Under the pieces are notes generated by a model. That model made no database searches. It was not told the origin of the DNA and worked only from the letters and a program-made list of their open reading frames with translations. Source: Pseudomonadota bacterium (GTDB lineage Bacteria; Pseudomonadota; Gammaproteobacteria; Steroidobacterales; Woeseiaceae). From it: a DNA stretch of 15,780 nt. A program made the position numbers and the translations under genes. Below, piece after piece: positions 6,834 to 15,460 of this stretch. How positions within the stretch are numbered: the stretch's first letter is position 1; the number at the start of each line of letters is the position of its first letter. The stretch covers positions 1-15,780 of the forward strand of contig JADFGH010000005.1 in the NCBI GenBank assembly GCA_022567775.1, in the 5' to 3' direction.

Positions 6834-9500
6834 TTAAAACAGAGTCTCGTCTTTCTCCGGATCCTCTGCAGTGTTGAAAATATCCAGCTGTCCGTCGAGC
6901 GCCTCGCACTCTGGTACAAATTCCTCGCGGAAATGCTCGAACATCACATCTTCAAACGGATGAGAGGCGCTGGCCGGGCAACCGGTGCTCTTCGAGATGC
7001 GCACGGTAACGATACCCCCGGGCATCTCCATTTGCGCCTGCGGAACGCCTTGCAGGGCAATGCGCATGAATTCTATCCATATCGGCAGGGCGGTTCTCGA
7101 ACCCTCTTCGCGCGGACCAAGCGGCAGGTCGTCATCGTAGCCGACCCAGACGATAGCAACGATCTTGGAGTTGAAGCCTGCAAACCAGGCATCGCGGCGG
7201 TCATTCGAGGTGCCGGTCTTGCCGGACAGATCTCTGCGCCCGAGCACCCGGGCACGTACGCCGGTGCCACGCCGGATGACGTCGCGCATCGCATCCTGGA
7301 TCAGAAACGCGTTCTGCGGGCTGATGATTCTTGCCGCCGTATTAACGTCGGCAAATAATTCGGGGGCAAGCGTAGCGTCGGGTCGATACGACTCACCCAT
7401 TTCCGCCATCTGCTCGAGCGAGAATGTCTGCTCCGGCTCATCGTCGGACAAAGACTCTTCCCCGGAGAGTGCTTGTTCGGCGGCGTCCACAACCCCGTCA
7501 TGCAATGGCGTCACCGGGTATAGTGGTTCCGGCTGCGGCATGACGAGGCCGGGAATCATTTCTTCCGGCTCACATTCCGGACAAACGACATCTGGCTGCG
7601 CGCGATACAGGACCTCTTCATTCGGGCCAATGATCGAGTCAATGACGTACGGTTCGATGGCGTAGCCGCCGTTCGCAAACGTTGCGTAGCCTTGAGCCAT
7701 GTCGAGTGGTGATGCGGTGCCGCCACCAAGCGCCAGTGAGCCGTTTCTAATCAACGTATCGCCGGGAAATCCAAATGGTTCAAGATGCCGCACGGCATTG
7801 CCGACGCCCGTGTTGTTCAGCAGCAAGCGGACCGAGGCCAGGTTCATCGAGCGGACCAGCGCTTCGCGGACACGTTGTTCGCCGTAGAAACGGCCGCTGT
7901 AATTAACCGGGCGCCACAGTCGCTCAAGCGTGGCAGAGTTGATGACGACAGGTGCATCGAGCACGATTGTCGCAAGCGTATTGCCTGCCTCGAGCGCTGC
8001 GGAGTAAATGAACGGCTTGAATGATGAACCTGGTTGCCGTCTTGCCTGGGTTACACGATTGAATTTGCTGCGGGAAAAATCGAAACCGCCGGCAAGGCTG
8101 GTGATCGCACCATCAAGCGGATCAATTGATACCAGCCCCGACTGTGCGTCCGGTATTTGCGCGAGCGCCCATCCGCCGATCGTAATCGGCATCAAATATA
8201 TGATGTGTCCCGGCGCCATGACATTGGCGACAGTCTGCGGCGCCGCGCCGGTCGTTTCCCGATCGATAAATGGCCGGGCCCAGGACATGCCATGCCACTG
8301 CAGCCTGGTTGCTGTGCCATCCTGAAATACGATGTTTGCACTGTTGTCTTCGTTCAACGCGGTTACCAATGCAACCGACAGTCCGCCAGGGTTGCCGTAA
8401 TCCTGTAATGCACGCTTCACCTCATCCGGCCAGTCTGCATACGGTCCGTCAAGAATCTCCGGTGCAAGTTCTACCGTGGCAATGGGCCCGCGATAGCCAC
8501 GCCGCCGTGTGAATTCGAGAAGCCCGTTTCGCACCGCGTAGTTCGCGGCGCGTTGCAATGTCGAATCCAGCGACGTAACAACCTCGAAGCCGGCGGTGTA
8601 GGCCGCCGCTGGCCCGTAGCGCGAGACCATGTCCCGCCGCACCATCTCGGCGACCCAGGGCGCTGAAAGTTCGATCGCGGTGCCATGCAATTTCGCCTCT
8701 ATCGGGTAGGCCATGGCGTCTTCAAACTGAGACTCGCCAATGTAATCCAGGTCGAGCATCCGCTTAAGCACATAGCTGCGGCGCATTAATGCATTGGCGG
8801 GGCTTCGGACCGGGTTATGCCTTGATGGCGCCGGCAGCACACCGGCGAGCGTCGCCGCTTCTGCAATGTTGATGTCGCTCAGGATTTTGCCGAAATAGAC
8901 TTGTGCGGCGGCGGCAACACCGTACGCTCTTTGTCCAAAAAACATCTTGTTCAGGAACAGGGCCATGATCTCCTCTTTGGAGAACTCCTGTTCGATCTTG
9001 TAGGCGAGGAACGCCTCGCGAAGTTTGCGCGTGAACAATTGCTCGCGGGTCAGGAAGTAGTCACGCGCCAGCTGTTGGGTGATGGTGCTGCCGCCCCCGG
9101 AAATTTCACCGCTTCTGAGCATCACGATGCCGGCGCGCAGGACACCGAGATAGTCTATCCCTGGGTGTTCGAAAAACCGGCCGTCTTCGGCAGCCACGAA
9201 TGCATGAACGACGAAGGGTGGCAGGTCTTCATAGTCGACAAGAATGCGTCGTCGCTCGCCGACTTCTTCAATAAGGCGACCGTCGCGGCTGAATATCCGC
9301 AATGGAATCTGCAGCGGGATTTCACGAATGGTTTCTGCCGGCGGCAGACTCGGCGCCACGTAATAATAGGCGCCAATAAGCCCGGTGGCGATCATGAGCG
9401 ACACGATCAGGCCAGCGCCGCCGCACAAAATCAGCCACGGCGCAAAACGTGTCGTTCGCGCTAGCCTGGATGGTTTGCTGTCGGTGCTTGCGTTTTGCAT
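6834..9500 (-). CDS. mrcA: Penicillin-binding protein 1A (bifunctional glycosyltransferase/transpeptidase)
   Basis: This 888-aa class A PBP has an N-terminal membrane anchor at about residues 20-48. The GT51 glycosyltransferase domain carries catalytic Glu105 in AAEDGRFFEHPG, GGSTITQQLARD, RKLREAFLAYKIEQ and FGQRAYGVAAAAQVYFGK. The transpeptidase domain has Ser492-x-x-Lys495 in QPGSSFKPF, Ser551-Met-Asn553, and Lys761-Thr-Gly763 in SGKTGTSNDRRDAWF. It polymerises and cross-links peptidoglycan in the periplasm. The size is somewhat above E. coli (850 aa), partly from an acidic loop at about 640-720 between the SxN and KTG motifs that contains CPEC (640-643). It is divergent from pilM, a known gammaproteobacterial arrangement. 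The ribosome site before ATG 9500 is weak, but a later start would cut the anchor. Confidence 0.96.
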   Translation of the reverse strand: MQNASTDSKPSRLARTTRFAPWLILCGGAGLIVSLMIATGLIGAYYYVAPSLPPAETIREIPLQIPLRIFSRDGRLIEEVGERRRILVDYEDLPPFVVHAFVAAEDGRFFEHPGIDYLGVLRAGIVMLRSGEISGGGSTITQQLARDYFLTREQLFTRKLREAFLAYKIEQEFSKEEIMALFLNKMFFGQRAYGVAAAAQVYFGKILSDINIAEAATLAGVLPAPSRHNPVRSPANALMRRSYVLKRMLDLDYIGESQFEDAMAYPIEAKLHGTAIELSAPWVAEMVRRDMVSRYGPAAAYTAGFEVVTSLDSTLQRAANYAVRNGLLEFTRRRGYRGPIATVELAPEILDGPYADWPDEVKRALQDYGNPGGLSVALVTALNEDNSANIVFQDGTATRLQWHGMSWARPFIDRETTGAAPQTVANVMAPGHIIYLMPITIGGWALAQIPDAQSGLVSIDPLDGAITSLAGGFDFSRSKFNRVTQARRQPGSSFKPFIYSAALEAGNTLATIVLDAPVVINSATLERLWRPVNYSGRFYGEQRVREALVRSMNLASVRLLLNNTGVGNAVRHLEPFGFPGDTLIRNGSLALGGGTASPLDMAQGYATFANGGYAIEPYVIDSIIGPNEEVLYRAQPDVVCPECEPEEMIPGLVMPQPEPLYPVTPLHDGVVDAAEQALSGEESLSDDEPEQTFSLEQMAEMGESYRPDATLAPELFADVNTAARIISPQNAFLIQDAMRDVIRRGTGVRARVLGRRDLSGKTGTSNDRRDAWFAGFNSKIVAIVWVGYDDDLPLGPREEGSRTALPIWIEFMRIALQGVPQAQMEMPGGIVTVRISKSTGCPASASHPFEDVMFEHFREEFVPECEALDGQLDIFNTAEDPEKDETLF

Positions 9501-10025
9501 AGTCGCGAACGTTTTAGGCCAAAGCGGTCAAAAATCAGGGGCAGAGGGTTACTCGCCCGGGAACATATTGGTGAATTATTGCGCAAATCTGCGCCAATCA
9601 GGATGCTGCCTGCCAATTGTGGCAACCGTATGGCAGCGCTCAGGCGAGATAATAGCCAGACAGGCCCGAAATTGCATGAGACACGAGGGTCCGGCAATGC
9701 GGCCCCCTTCCGGTGGTGTCCGGCAGGGTACAGAAACCGCGTCCCGGCTGCTGGTGAACCATTTGCGGCCGGAGCTGCTGCCAGCAGGCACATTTCGTCG
9801 ACTAATCGCCGGCAGACCGGAGCTTCGGGGGGACTGCTGACAGCGTCGCATTCAGGCCCGCCGACCAGTTCACGGAACCATGGCGCCCGGAGCAGTAACA
9901 TGCGAACGCGGGATCGTGAACGAAGTCACGTTTTATTTAAGTTTTTATTGATATATAGTTAAATCAACTTGCTCAGGTCCAGCCTAAATGTGACCCGCAA
10001 CTTACCGACTTAAAAGGAAAAATAC
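9501..10025. other. Divergent non-coding gap between mrcA and pilM
   Basis: Open frames here on both strands (for example 9461-9901 minus, 9495-9962 plus) have arginine- and proline-rich, family-less products and no ribosome sites, so I call none. Small symmetries seen are TGCCA-ATTG-TGGCA (9611-9624) and CTGCTG-C-CAGCAG (9775-9787). The last 100 bases turn AT-rich and presumably carry the pilM promoter. The mrcA promoter should lie near 9501-9560 but no clear -35/-10 pair is visible. Confidence 0.65.
9930..9966 (+). promoter_or_regulatory. AT-rich promoter-like tract before pilM
   Basis: A strongly AT-rich stretch with TATATA at 9952-9957 stands out from GC-rich surroundings about 60-95 bases before pilM. 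It is the likeliest promoter region for pilMNOPQ. No good -35 match sits at the right distance, and no GG-N10-GC sigma-54 pattern was noticed. Confidence 0.3.
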
Positions 10026-11087
10026 GTGCTTTTTGGCAAAAAATCACAGCCTTTGTTGGGCCTCGATATCACGACATCGTCCGTCAAGCTGATAGAACTT
10101 TCACAAAGTGGAAAGCGCTATCGGGTTGAGGCTTATTCAGCCGAGCCCACGCCGCCGAGTTCGGTAAATGAAAAGGCGATTGTGGATGCGAAAGCCGTCG
10201 GTGAAGCCATCCGACGGGCCGTCAAACGTGCCGGAGCCAAAGCGACCGATGTAGCGATCGCAATCAGTGGCGACGCCGCCATTACCAAGGTTATTCAAAT
10301 GCCCTCGAGCCTCTCCGAAAGGGACCTTGAAGGGCAGGTCGAAATCCAGGCTGACCAGTACATTCCCTTCCCGATGGAAGAAGTCAGTTTCGATTATGAA
10401 ATCGTCGGTCCGAACTCGAATGACCCTGAGTTGATGGACGTTTTGCTGGTCGCGACGCGTACCGACAACGTCGAGCAGCGGCAGGCCGCGGTTGCCGCCG
10501 CAGGCCTGACCGCCACGATTGTCGACGTTGAAGCATTCGCCCTCGAGAACGCTTGCGCCCTGTTGAGCCACCAGATTCCCGACGGCGGTATGGGCCAGTC
10601 TGTGGCTATCGTCGATATCGGCGCCAGCAGCACGACTTTCAGCGTACTGGTGGATCTCAAAGTTGTCTACACGCGAGATTTTGCTTTCGGCGGCCAGCAG
10701 CTGACCGAAGAAATCATGCGCACGTACGGACTCTCGATGGAAGATGCCGGCCGGGCCAAGAAGCAGGGCGGACTTCCCAGCAACTATCAACCCGAAGTGC
10801 TGGAGCCGTTCGTTGATGACACGACGCAGCAGGTCAGTCGTTCACTGCAGTTCTACCTGGCATCCGGCGGCGGGCGTGAGCAGCCGGACATGATCCTGGT
10901 ATGCGGCGGTTGCGCCAACATCCCCGGTATCGCAGATGTTATTTCGAGCAGAGTCGGCATCCCGACAGAAGTCGGGGATCCGCTCGGCCAAATGAAAATT
11001 TCATCCAAGGCCAAGTCGCAAGGCGTGCACAAAGATTCGACAGCACTGCTGACAGCCTGCGGCCTTGCACTGAGGAGTTTCGACTGA
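10026..11087 (+). CDS. pilM: Type IV pilus assembly protein PilM (actin-like ATPase)
   Basis: This 353-aa cytoplasmic protein has an FtsA/actin-like fold: LLGLDITTSSVKLIEL (10-25) as the first phosphate loop, VAIVDIGASSTTFSVL (from residue 193) as the second, and LVCGGCANIPGI (about 290-301) as the adenosine motif. In the known complex PilM binds nucleotide and clasps the N-terminal tail of PilN on the inside of the inner membrane. The start is GTG at 10026 with a strong AAGGA seven bases upstream; no upstream ATG fits. It is the first gene of a tight five-gene operon, with pilN starting one base after its stop. Confidence 0.97.
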   Translation: MLFGKKSQPLLGLDITTSSVKLIELSQSGKRYRVEAYSAEPTPPSSVNEKAIVDAKAVGEAIRRAVKRAGAKATDVAIAISGDAAITKVIQMPSSLSERDLEGQVEIQADQYIPFPMEEVSFDYEIVGPNSNDPELMDVLLVATRTDNVEQRQAAVAAAGLTATIVDVEAFALENACALLSHQIPDGGMGQSVAIVDIGASSTTFSVLVDLKVVYTRDFAFGGQQLTEEIMRTYGLSMEDAGRAKKQGGLPSNYQPEVLEPFVDDTTQQVSRSLQFYLASGGGREQPDMILVCGGCANIPGIADVISSRVGIPTEVGDPLGQMKISSKAKSQGVHKDSTALLTACGLALRSFD

Positions 11088-11088
11088 C

Positions 11089-11658
11089 ATGCCACGTATT
11101 AATCTCCTCCCATGGCGCGAACAGGAGCGACAAAAACGCCAACGAGATTTCATGATCTCGATGGCCGCGTCTTTCGTAGCCGCCATTATCGTACTGGCCG
11201 GGACGTTTTTTTCCTATGTGCAAATGATCGATTATCAGCGGTCCAGGAATACCCGCCTTGAAAGTGAAATAGTCGAATTGGAGCGCAGCATTGCTGAAAT
11301 AGACGGGCTTGAAAGACAGAAGGAAAGACTTCTTGCCCGCATGGAAATCATCGAGCAATTGCAGCGTAGCCGACCTGAAATCGTACATCTGTTTGATGAG
11401 ATTGCGCGGCAGCTCCCGGAAGGCGTGTATCTCACCGGAATGAAGCAAAACGGCGATGCGGTTGAACTGATGGGTATCGCCCAGTCAAGCACCCGCGTTT
11501 CGGCGCTCATGCGACAGGTTGACGCTTCTGAATGGCTTACCGATCCCGGCGTGATCAAGGTTGAAACCACCGAGTTGGGTCCTGCCCGGCGGGCGGAATT
11601 CGTCGTTAACCTGAAACAGGTCAGCCGGGAAGAAGAGGCTGGGGAGGGCGGACAATGA
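11089..11658 (+). CDS. pilN: Type IV pilus assembly protein PilN
   Basis: This 189-aa inner-membrane protein has a short cytoplasmic tail starting MPRINLLPWREQ, the conserved PilM-binding motif INLLPWR. A single transmembrane helix lies at about residues 22-44. A charged coiled coil (about 48-90: RSRNTRLESEIVELERSIAEI onward in heptad style) precedes a periplasmic ferredoxin-like domain. It dimerises with PilO. GAGGAG at the end of pilM serves as ribosome site, and its stop overlaps the pilO start (ATGA). Confidence 0.96.
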   Translation: MPRINLLPWREQERQKRQRDFMISMAASFVAAIIVLAGTFFSYVQMIDYQRSRNTRLESEIVELERSIAEIDGLERQKERLLARMEIIEQLQRSRPEIVHLFDEIARQLPEGVYLTGMKQNGDAVELMGIAQSSTRVSALMRQVDASEWLTDPGVIKVETTELGPARRAEFVVNLKQVSREEEAGEGGQ

Positions 11659-12254
11659 ATCTTGTCGAGGAACTGCAAAATCTGGACGTCAATGACGTTG
11701 GCCGCTGGCCGCTGGCTTTTCGTGCGGCCGTAATCGCTATCGTTTTCGTGGTGGTTCTCGGCATGGGTGTCTACCTGTTCATCATTGAGGACAAGGCGCC
11801 GCAATTGCAGCGCGTGCAGGATGAGGAGCAGACACTCCGCGTTTCCTTCGAGAACAAGCAGAAGAAGGCAGCGAACTACGATGCCTACAAAGCTCAGCTG
11901 GCGCAGATGGAGCAGTCTTTTGGCACCATGCTTAGGCAGCTGCCGGGCAAAACCGAGATTCCCAGCCTGATTGTCGATATTTCACAGACAGGCCTGGCGG
12001 CCGGCCTGCAGGAAAAACTCTTTCAGCCGCAGGCGGAGATTCCCAAGGACTTCTACGCCGAGAAACCGATCACGATCAGCTTGTCGGGCGGCTATCACGA
12101 GATCGCAAACTTCGTCAGCGGCGTGGCTGCGCTACCGCGCATCGTCACACTACACGATATCAGCATTACACCGGATAGCCAGGATACCTACGACCGGTTG
12201 ACGATCCAGGTGACGGCGAAAACCTATCGCTACCTGGAAGAGGAGGCAGAATAA
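11655..12254 (+). CDS. pilO: Type IV pilus assembly protein PilO
   Basis: This 199-aa protein has a short cytoplasmic N-terminus (NLDVNDVGRWPL), a transmembrane helix at about 20-43, a coiled coil (about 50-92) and a periplasmic domain. Conserved PilO blocks are QLPGKTEIPSLIVDISQTG and KPITISLSGGYHEIANFVSG. It pairs with PilN and, with PilP, links the motor platform to the secretin. The ATGA overlap with pilN suggests coupled translation, in keeping with the equal partners of a heterodimer. Confidence 0.96.
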   Translation: MNLVEELQNLDVNDVGRWPLAFRAAVIAIVFVVVLGMGVYLFIIEDKAPQLQRVQDEEQTLRVSFENKQKKAANYDAYKAQLAQMEQSFGTMLRQLPGKTEIPSLIVDISQTGLAAGLQEKLFQPQAEIPKDFYAEKPITISLSGGYHEIANFVSGVAALPRIVTLHDISITPDSQDTYDRLTIQVTAKTYRYLEEEAE

Positions 12255-12257
12255 AAA

Positions 12258-12785
12258 ATGAGAGCTTCCCTGGTAAAATTGTTGCCAATGATTCTGATTG
12301 CCGGCTTCGGGCTCACCGCCTGCGGCAGTGATATGGACGATCTGGATCGATACATCAATGAAATAAAGGCAAGACCCGGCGGGCGCATCGAGCCGCTGCC
12401 GGAAATCACGCCTTATGAAGTATTCAAGTATGTTGCAGATGCCGAAGGCATTCGATCTCCGTTCGTACCAGACTCTCCGCAGGCGGCAGCAGGTATTGCT
12501 GCTGGCGGTACGAGACCTGATCCGGAACGGAGCCGGGAGTTTTTGGAGCAGTTTCCTCTCGACACACTGCGCATGGTCGGCACCATGCAACTTGGGGAAA
12601 CGAATTTCGGGCTCATACAAACTTCAGATGGCCTGATTCATCGCGTTGTCGCAGGCAACTACATGGGCCAGAACGATGGACGAATCATTGTAGTAAAAGA
12701 ATCAGCGATTGAACTAATTGAAATCATATCGGACGGGATCGGTGGTTACCTGGAAAGAGAAGCCGCCGTCGGTCTTACGGACTGA
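12258..12785 (+). CDS. pilP: Type IV pilus lipoprotein PilP
   Basis: This 175-aa lipoprotein has a signal peptide ending in the lipobox LTAC, with Cys22 as the acylated residue. The residues after the Cys (GSDMDDLDRYINEIKARPGG) form the known PilN/PilO-binding tail. A proline-rich linker (about 65-95) leads to a beta-domain: FLEQFPLDTLRMVGTM, GLIQTSDGLIHRVVAGNYMG. In the family this beta-domain contacts PilQ. It starts three bases after the pilO stop, with AGGAGG inside the end of pilO. Confidence 0.96.
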   Translation: MRASLVKLLPMILIAGFGLTACGSDMDDLDRYINEIKARPGGRIEPLPEITPYEVFKYVADAEGIRSPFVPDSPQAAAGIAAGGTRPDPERSREFLEQFPLDTLRMVGTMQLGETNFGLIQTSDGLIHRVVAGNYMGQNDGRIIVVKESAIELIEIISDGIGGYLEREAAVGLTD

Positions 12786-12813
12786 TGCCTGAATGGAACT
12801 GGGAGTATTTGGA

Positions 12814-14988
12814 ATGACGCTCAAACTAAGGCCGCCGATCGGCACAGAAAACCGACGCTGGGTAGTGCAACTGACTGCAGCAATGCTGTTGCTTTGCGGA
12901 TTTTCCGTAAATGCACAGGAAGGCAACCGCTTGCAGGACATTCAGATACAGAGCCTGCCGGGGCAGCGCATAGAGGTGAAGTTGATTCTCAGCGGCACCG
13001 CGCCGGAGCCGCTGGCATTTACGATCGATGACCCTGCGAGGATCGCCCTCGATCTGCCGGAAACGGCGCTCGGACTTTCTTCGCGTCGCCGTGACGTGAA
13101 TCTCGGGCCACTGGAAACCGTACTTACGGCCGAAGCCAATGGCCGTACGCGCGTTGTCCTGAATCTCGCTTCCATGGTGCCCTACGAGACCCGCCGCAGT
13201 GGCAACACAATTTATATCACGCTCAGCGCCGAAGACGGTGACGCGGGCAGGACGACGCAGTTTGCAGGCAGCACAGCGCCGGCATCTTCACCATCCTTTG
13301 CATCAAGAGGCGGGCGCACCATCACCAGTGTTGACTTCCGGCGTACGCGCGACGGCGGCGGCCGGATTCTTGTTCATCTCAGCGATCCGTCAACTGCGGT
13401 TGATATCCGCCAGGAAGGCGGACGGGTAGTTGCGGTGTTTAAAGACACCAGCCTGCCGGCAGAGTTGATGCGTCGTCTGGATGTCACAGACTTCGCCACG
13501 CCGGTAATAACCATTGACACGCTGCGCACCAATCTGGATACGCGCATCGTGATCACCGCTGATGGCAAGTACGAACAGCTCGCCTATCAGTCGGACAACG
13601 AATTTACTATCGAGATCAACCCGGCAGTCGACGATCTGGAAGTAGCATCTTCGCTGTTCTCGGAAACCAAGGAATACGATGGGCAGCGGCTGACGCTGAA
13701 TTTCCAGGACATCGAGACGCGTGCCGTATTGCAGCTGCTGGCCGAAACGTCCGGCCGCAACATCGTGGTCTCGGATACGGTTCAGGGTAACGTGACCCTG
13801 AGGCTAAGAAATGTCCCCTGGGATCAGGCGCTCGATATCGTCATGACCACCAAGGGTCTGGACATGCGCGAGAATGGCAACGTGATTATCGTGGCGCCGG
13901 CTGAGGAAATTGCCGCGCGCGAAACGGCGGATCTCGAAGCCAGGGCGGCTATTCACGAGCTGGAGCCGCTTTATTCTGAATTCGTGCAGGTCAATTACGC
14001 GAAAGCGGCTGACCTGGCCGCTTTGATTGGCGGCGACAGCGGTAACGCATTGTTGTCAGAGCGCGGCAGCGTAGGCATTGATGACCGGACCAATACCCTG
14101 CTCGTGAAGGATACGGCTGAGCGTCTGCAGGACATTCGCCGCCTGGTGCGCACACTGGATATCCCGATTCGCCAGGTACTGATCGAATCACGCATTGTGG
14201 TTGTCAATGACGACTTCAGCCGTGATCTCGGCATACGATTCGGTTTCATGGGCGTCACGGACAATAGTTCCAATGGCATTATTTCCGTCACCGGTACCGG
14301 CGAGGGCAGCGAGGTCATCGTTCGCTCTGCACTGGATAACCTGGCCAACACCGGTCAGCCGTTCCCGGTCACCGCGCCCGGCATCGCTGACCGATTCAAC
14401 GTCAATGTACCGGTAGATAATCCGGCTGGACGATTTGCGCTGGCGATACTGAACTCGGACTACATCGTGGATCTCGAGCTGACTGCAATGCAGGCTGAAG
14501 GCCGCGGCGAAATCGTTTCGACACCGCGCATTATTACTGCCAACCAGAAAGAAGCTCGCATCGAGCAGGGTGTGGAAATTCCCTATCAGGAATCCGCATC
14601 TTCCGGTGCGACAACCACGCAGTTCAAGAAAGCTGTGCTGAGCCTGACGGTAACGCCACAGATTACGCCCGACAACAACATAATCATGGATCTGATGGTC
14701 AGCAAGGACAACGTCGGTGAGTTGACACAGAGTGCAACCGGCGGTCTCGTGCCGAGTATCGATACCCGTAAGGTAGAGACACAGGTCCTGGTGCGGGACG
14801 GGCAGACGGTGGTGCTTGGTGGAATTTATGAAACCGAGCGACGGGAAACTATCAATAAAGTGCCCTTCCTGGGCGATATTCCGGGGGTTGGTGTTCTGTT
14901 CAGGTCGAAGTCGGTAGTGTCGAACAAAGCAGAACTGTTAATTTTTGTAACGCCGAGAATCCTTAATGAGGGTTCCAGCATTTACTAG
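12814..14988 (+). CDS. pilQ: Type IV pilus secretin PilQ
   Basis: This protein of about 724 aa is the outer-membrane secretin channel through which the pilus passes. A signal peptide ends near residue 34 (FSVNA/QE). Two AMIN domains (about 40-120 and 155-250) bind peptidoglycan. The secretin N0 domain starts near 291 (LTLNFQDIETRAVLQLL) and N1 near 384. The secretin barrel covers roughly 560-720, with IVSTPRIITANQKEARI, VPFLGDIPGVGVLF and ELLIFVTPRIL. The frame is open from ATG 12793, but ATG 12814 has GGGAG with better spacing, so I chose it; the difference is seven residues. It is the last gene of pilMNOPQ. Confidence 0.96.
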   Translation: MTLKLRPPIGTENRRWVVQLTAAMLLLCGFSVNAQEGNRLQDIQIQSLPGQRIEVKLILSGTAPEPLAFTIDDPARIALDLPETALGLSSRRRDVNLGPLETVLTAEANGRTRVVLNLASMVPYETRRSGNTIYITLSAEDGDAGRTTQFAGSTAPASSPSFASRGGRTITSVDFRRTRDGGGRILVHLSDPSTAVDIRQEGGRVVAVFKDTSLPAELMRRLDVTDFATPVITIDTLRTNLDTRIVITADGKYEQLAYQSDNEFTIEINPAVDDLEVASSLFSETKEYDGQRLTLNFQDIETRAVLQLLAETSGRNIVVSDTVQGNVTLRLRNVPWDQALDIVMTTKGLDMRENGNVIIVAPAEEIAARETADLEARAAIHELEPLYSEFVQVNYAKAADLAALIGGDSGNALLSERGSVGIDDRTNTLLVKDTAERLQDIRRLVRTLDIPIRQVLIESRIVVVNDDFSRDLGIRFGFMGVTDNSSNGIISVTGTGEGSEVIVRSALDNLANTGQPFPVTAPGIADRFNVNVPVDNPAGRFALAILNSDYIVDLELTAMQAEGRGEIVSTPRIITANQKEARIEQGVEIPYQESASSGATTTQFKKAVLSLTVTPQITPDNNIIMDLMVSKDNVGELTQSATGGLVPSIDTRKVETQVLVRDGQTVVLGGIYETERRETINKVPFLGDIPGVGVLFRSKSVVSNKAELLIFVTPRILNEGSSIY

Positions 14989-15031
14989 CCGTAGGCACTT
15001 CCGGAACGGCCAAGAGCAAGGAAACGGATCG

Positions 15032-15460
15032 ATGAGAAAATTGTTTGGGCTTGCGACCATATTGATGGCGCTATTCCTGGTCGCCTGCGATGGCGATCCT
15101 GCACTGATTGGCACCGGCGGCACCGGCGGCACCGGCGGCACTGGCGGCACCGGTGGTACCGGTGGCACCGGCGGCACCGGCGTTGTATTCATGGGATCGG
15201 GTACCGGCGCCGGCTTCGTAGATGGAGCCATTGCTGTATCGCAAAGCAATCTCCAGGCTGGCGGCAGTGCAAGCCTGACGGTCAACTTCGTTGACAGCAA
15301 CAACAACCTGGTTGGTGACAGCATTACGGTTACTTTCAGTTCTGCATGCGCTGCCGGCGGCCTCGCGAGCATCGTCGAGACATCGATTACTACCGTAACC
15401 GGCGCGGCAACCGCAACCTATTCAGCAACCGGATGTTCGGGCGCCGAGAGCACAGTGTGA
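15032..15460 (+). CDS. Surface lipoprotein with Gly-Thr-Gly linker and Ig-like domain, 3' end disrupted
   Basis: The readable 142 aa begin with a lipoprotein signal (FGLATILMALFLVAC, Cys19), then DGDPALI, eight GTG tripeptides (about 27-50) and a Thr/Ser-rich beta-domain: SQSNLQAGGSASLTVNFVD, DSITVTFSSACA, TVTGAATATYSATGCSGAE. The last part looks like the start of a bacterial Ig-like (Big/invasin-type) domain. AAGGA lies nine bases before ATG 15032. It starts 43 bases after pilQ and may be cotranscribed. The TGA at 15458-15460 comes in mid-domain where the sequence turns into mnmG, so the gene is probably truncated by the junction. The role in adhesion or envelope is inference. Confidence 0.75.
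   Translation: MRKLFGLATILMALFLVACDGDPALIGTGGTGGTGGTGGTGGTGGTGGTGVVFMGSGTGAGFVDGAIAVSQSNLQAGGSASLTVNFVDSNNNLVGDSITVTFSSACAAGGLASIVETSITTVTGAATATYSATGCSGAESTV
15110..15181 (+). repeat. Tandem 9-base repeat, eight units
   Basis: Eight units of GGCACCGGC, with a few T-for-C changes in units 4 to 7, encode eight in-frame Gly-Thr-Gly triplets directly after the lipoprotein anchor. As the unit is a multiple of three, slippage would change linker length without breaking the frame. Confidence 0.95.
15434..15460. other. Junction between lipoprotein gene and mnmG fragment
   Basis: In one frame this stretch still reads as the Ig-like domain (CSGAESTV). In another it already reads as MnmG (VRAPRAQCD). 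The two unrelated coding sequences therefore meet within about 25 bases that fit both. No insertion sequence, target duplication or inverted repeat marks the site. It fits a microhomology join, either in assembly or in the cell. Confidence 0.65.

Noticed and set aside
9461..9962. Open frames of 146 aa (minus) and 155 aa (plus) between mrcA and pilM
   Set aside because: Both have low-complexity, Arg/Pro/Ser-rich products, no ribosome sites and no recognisable family; the minus one runs into the mrcA 5' end.
15110..15181. Tandem repeat as a CRISPR array or a phase-variation switch
   Set aside because: The 9-base units have no spacers and are in frame inside a coding region; length change would not shift the frame.
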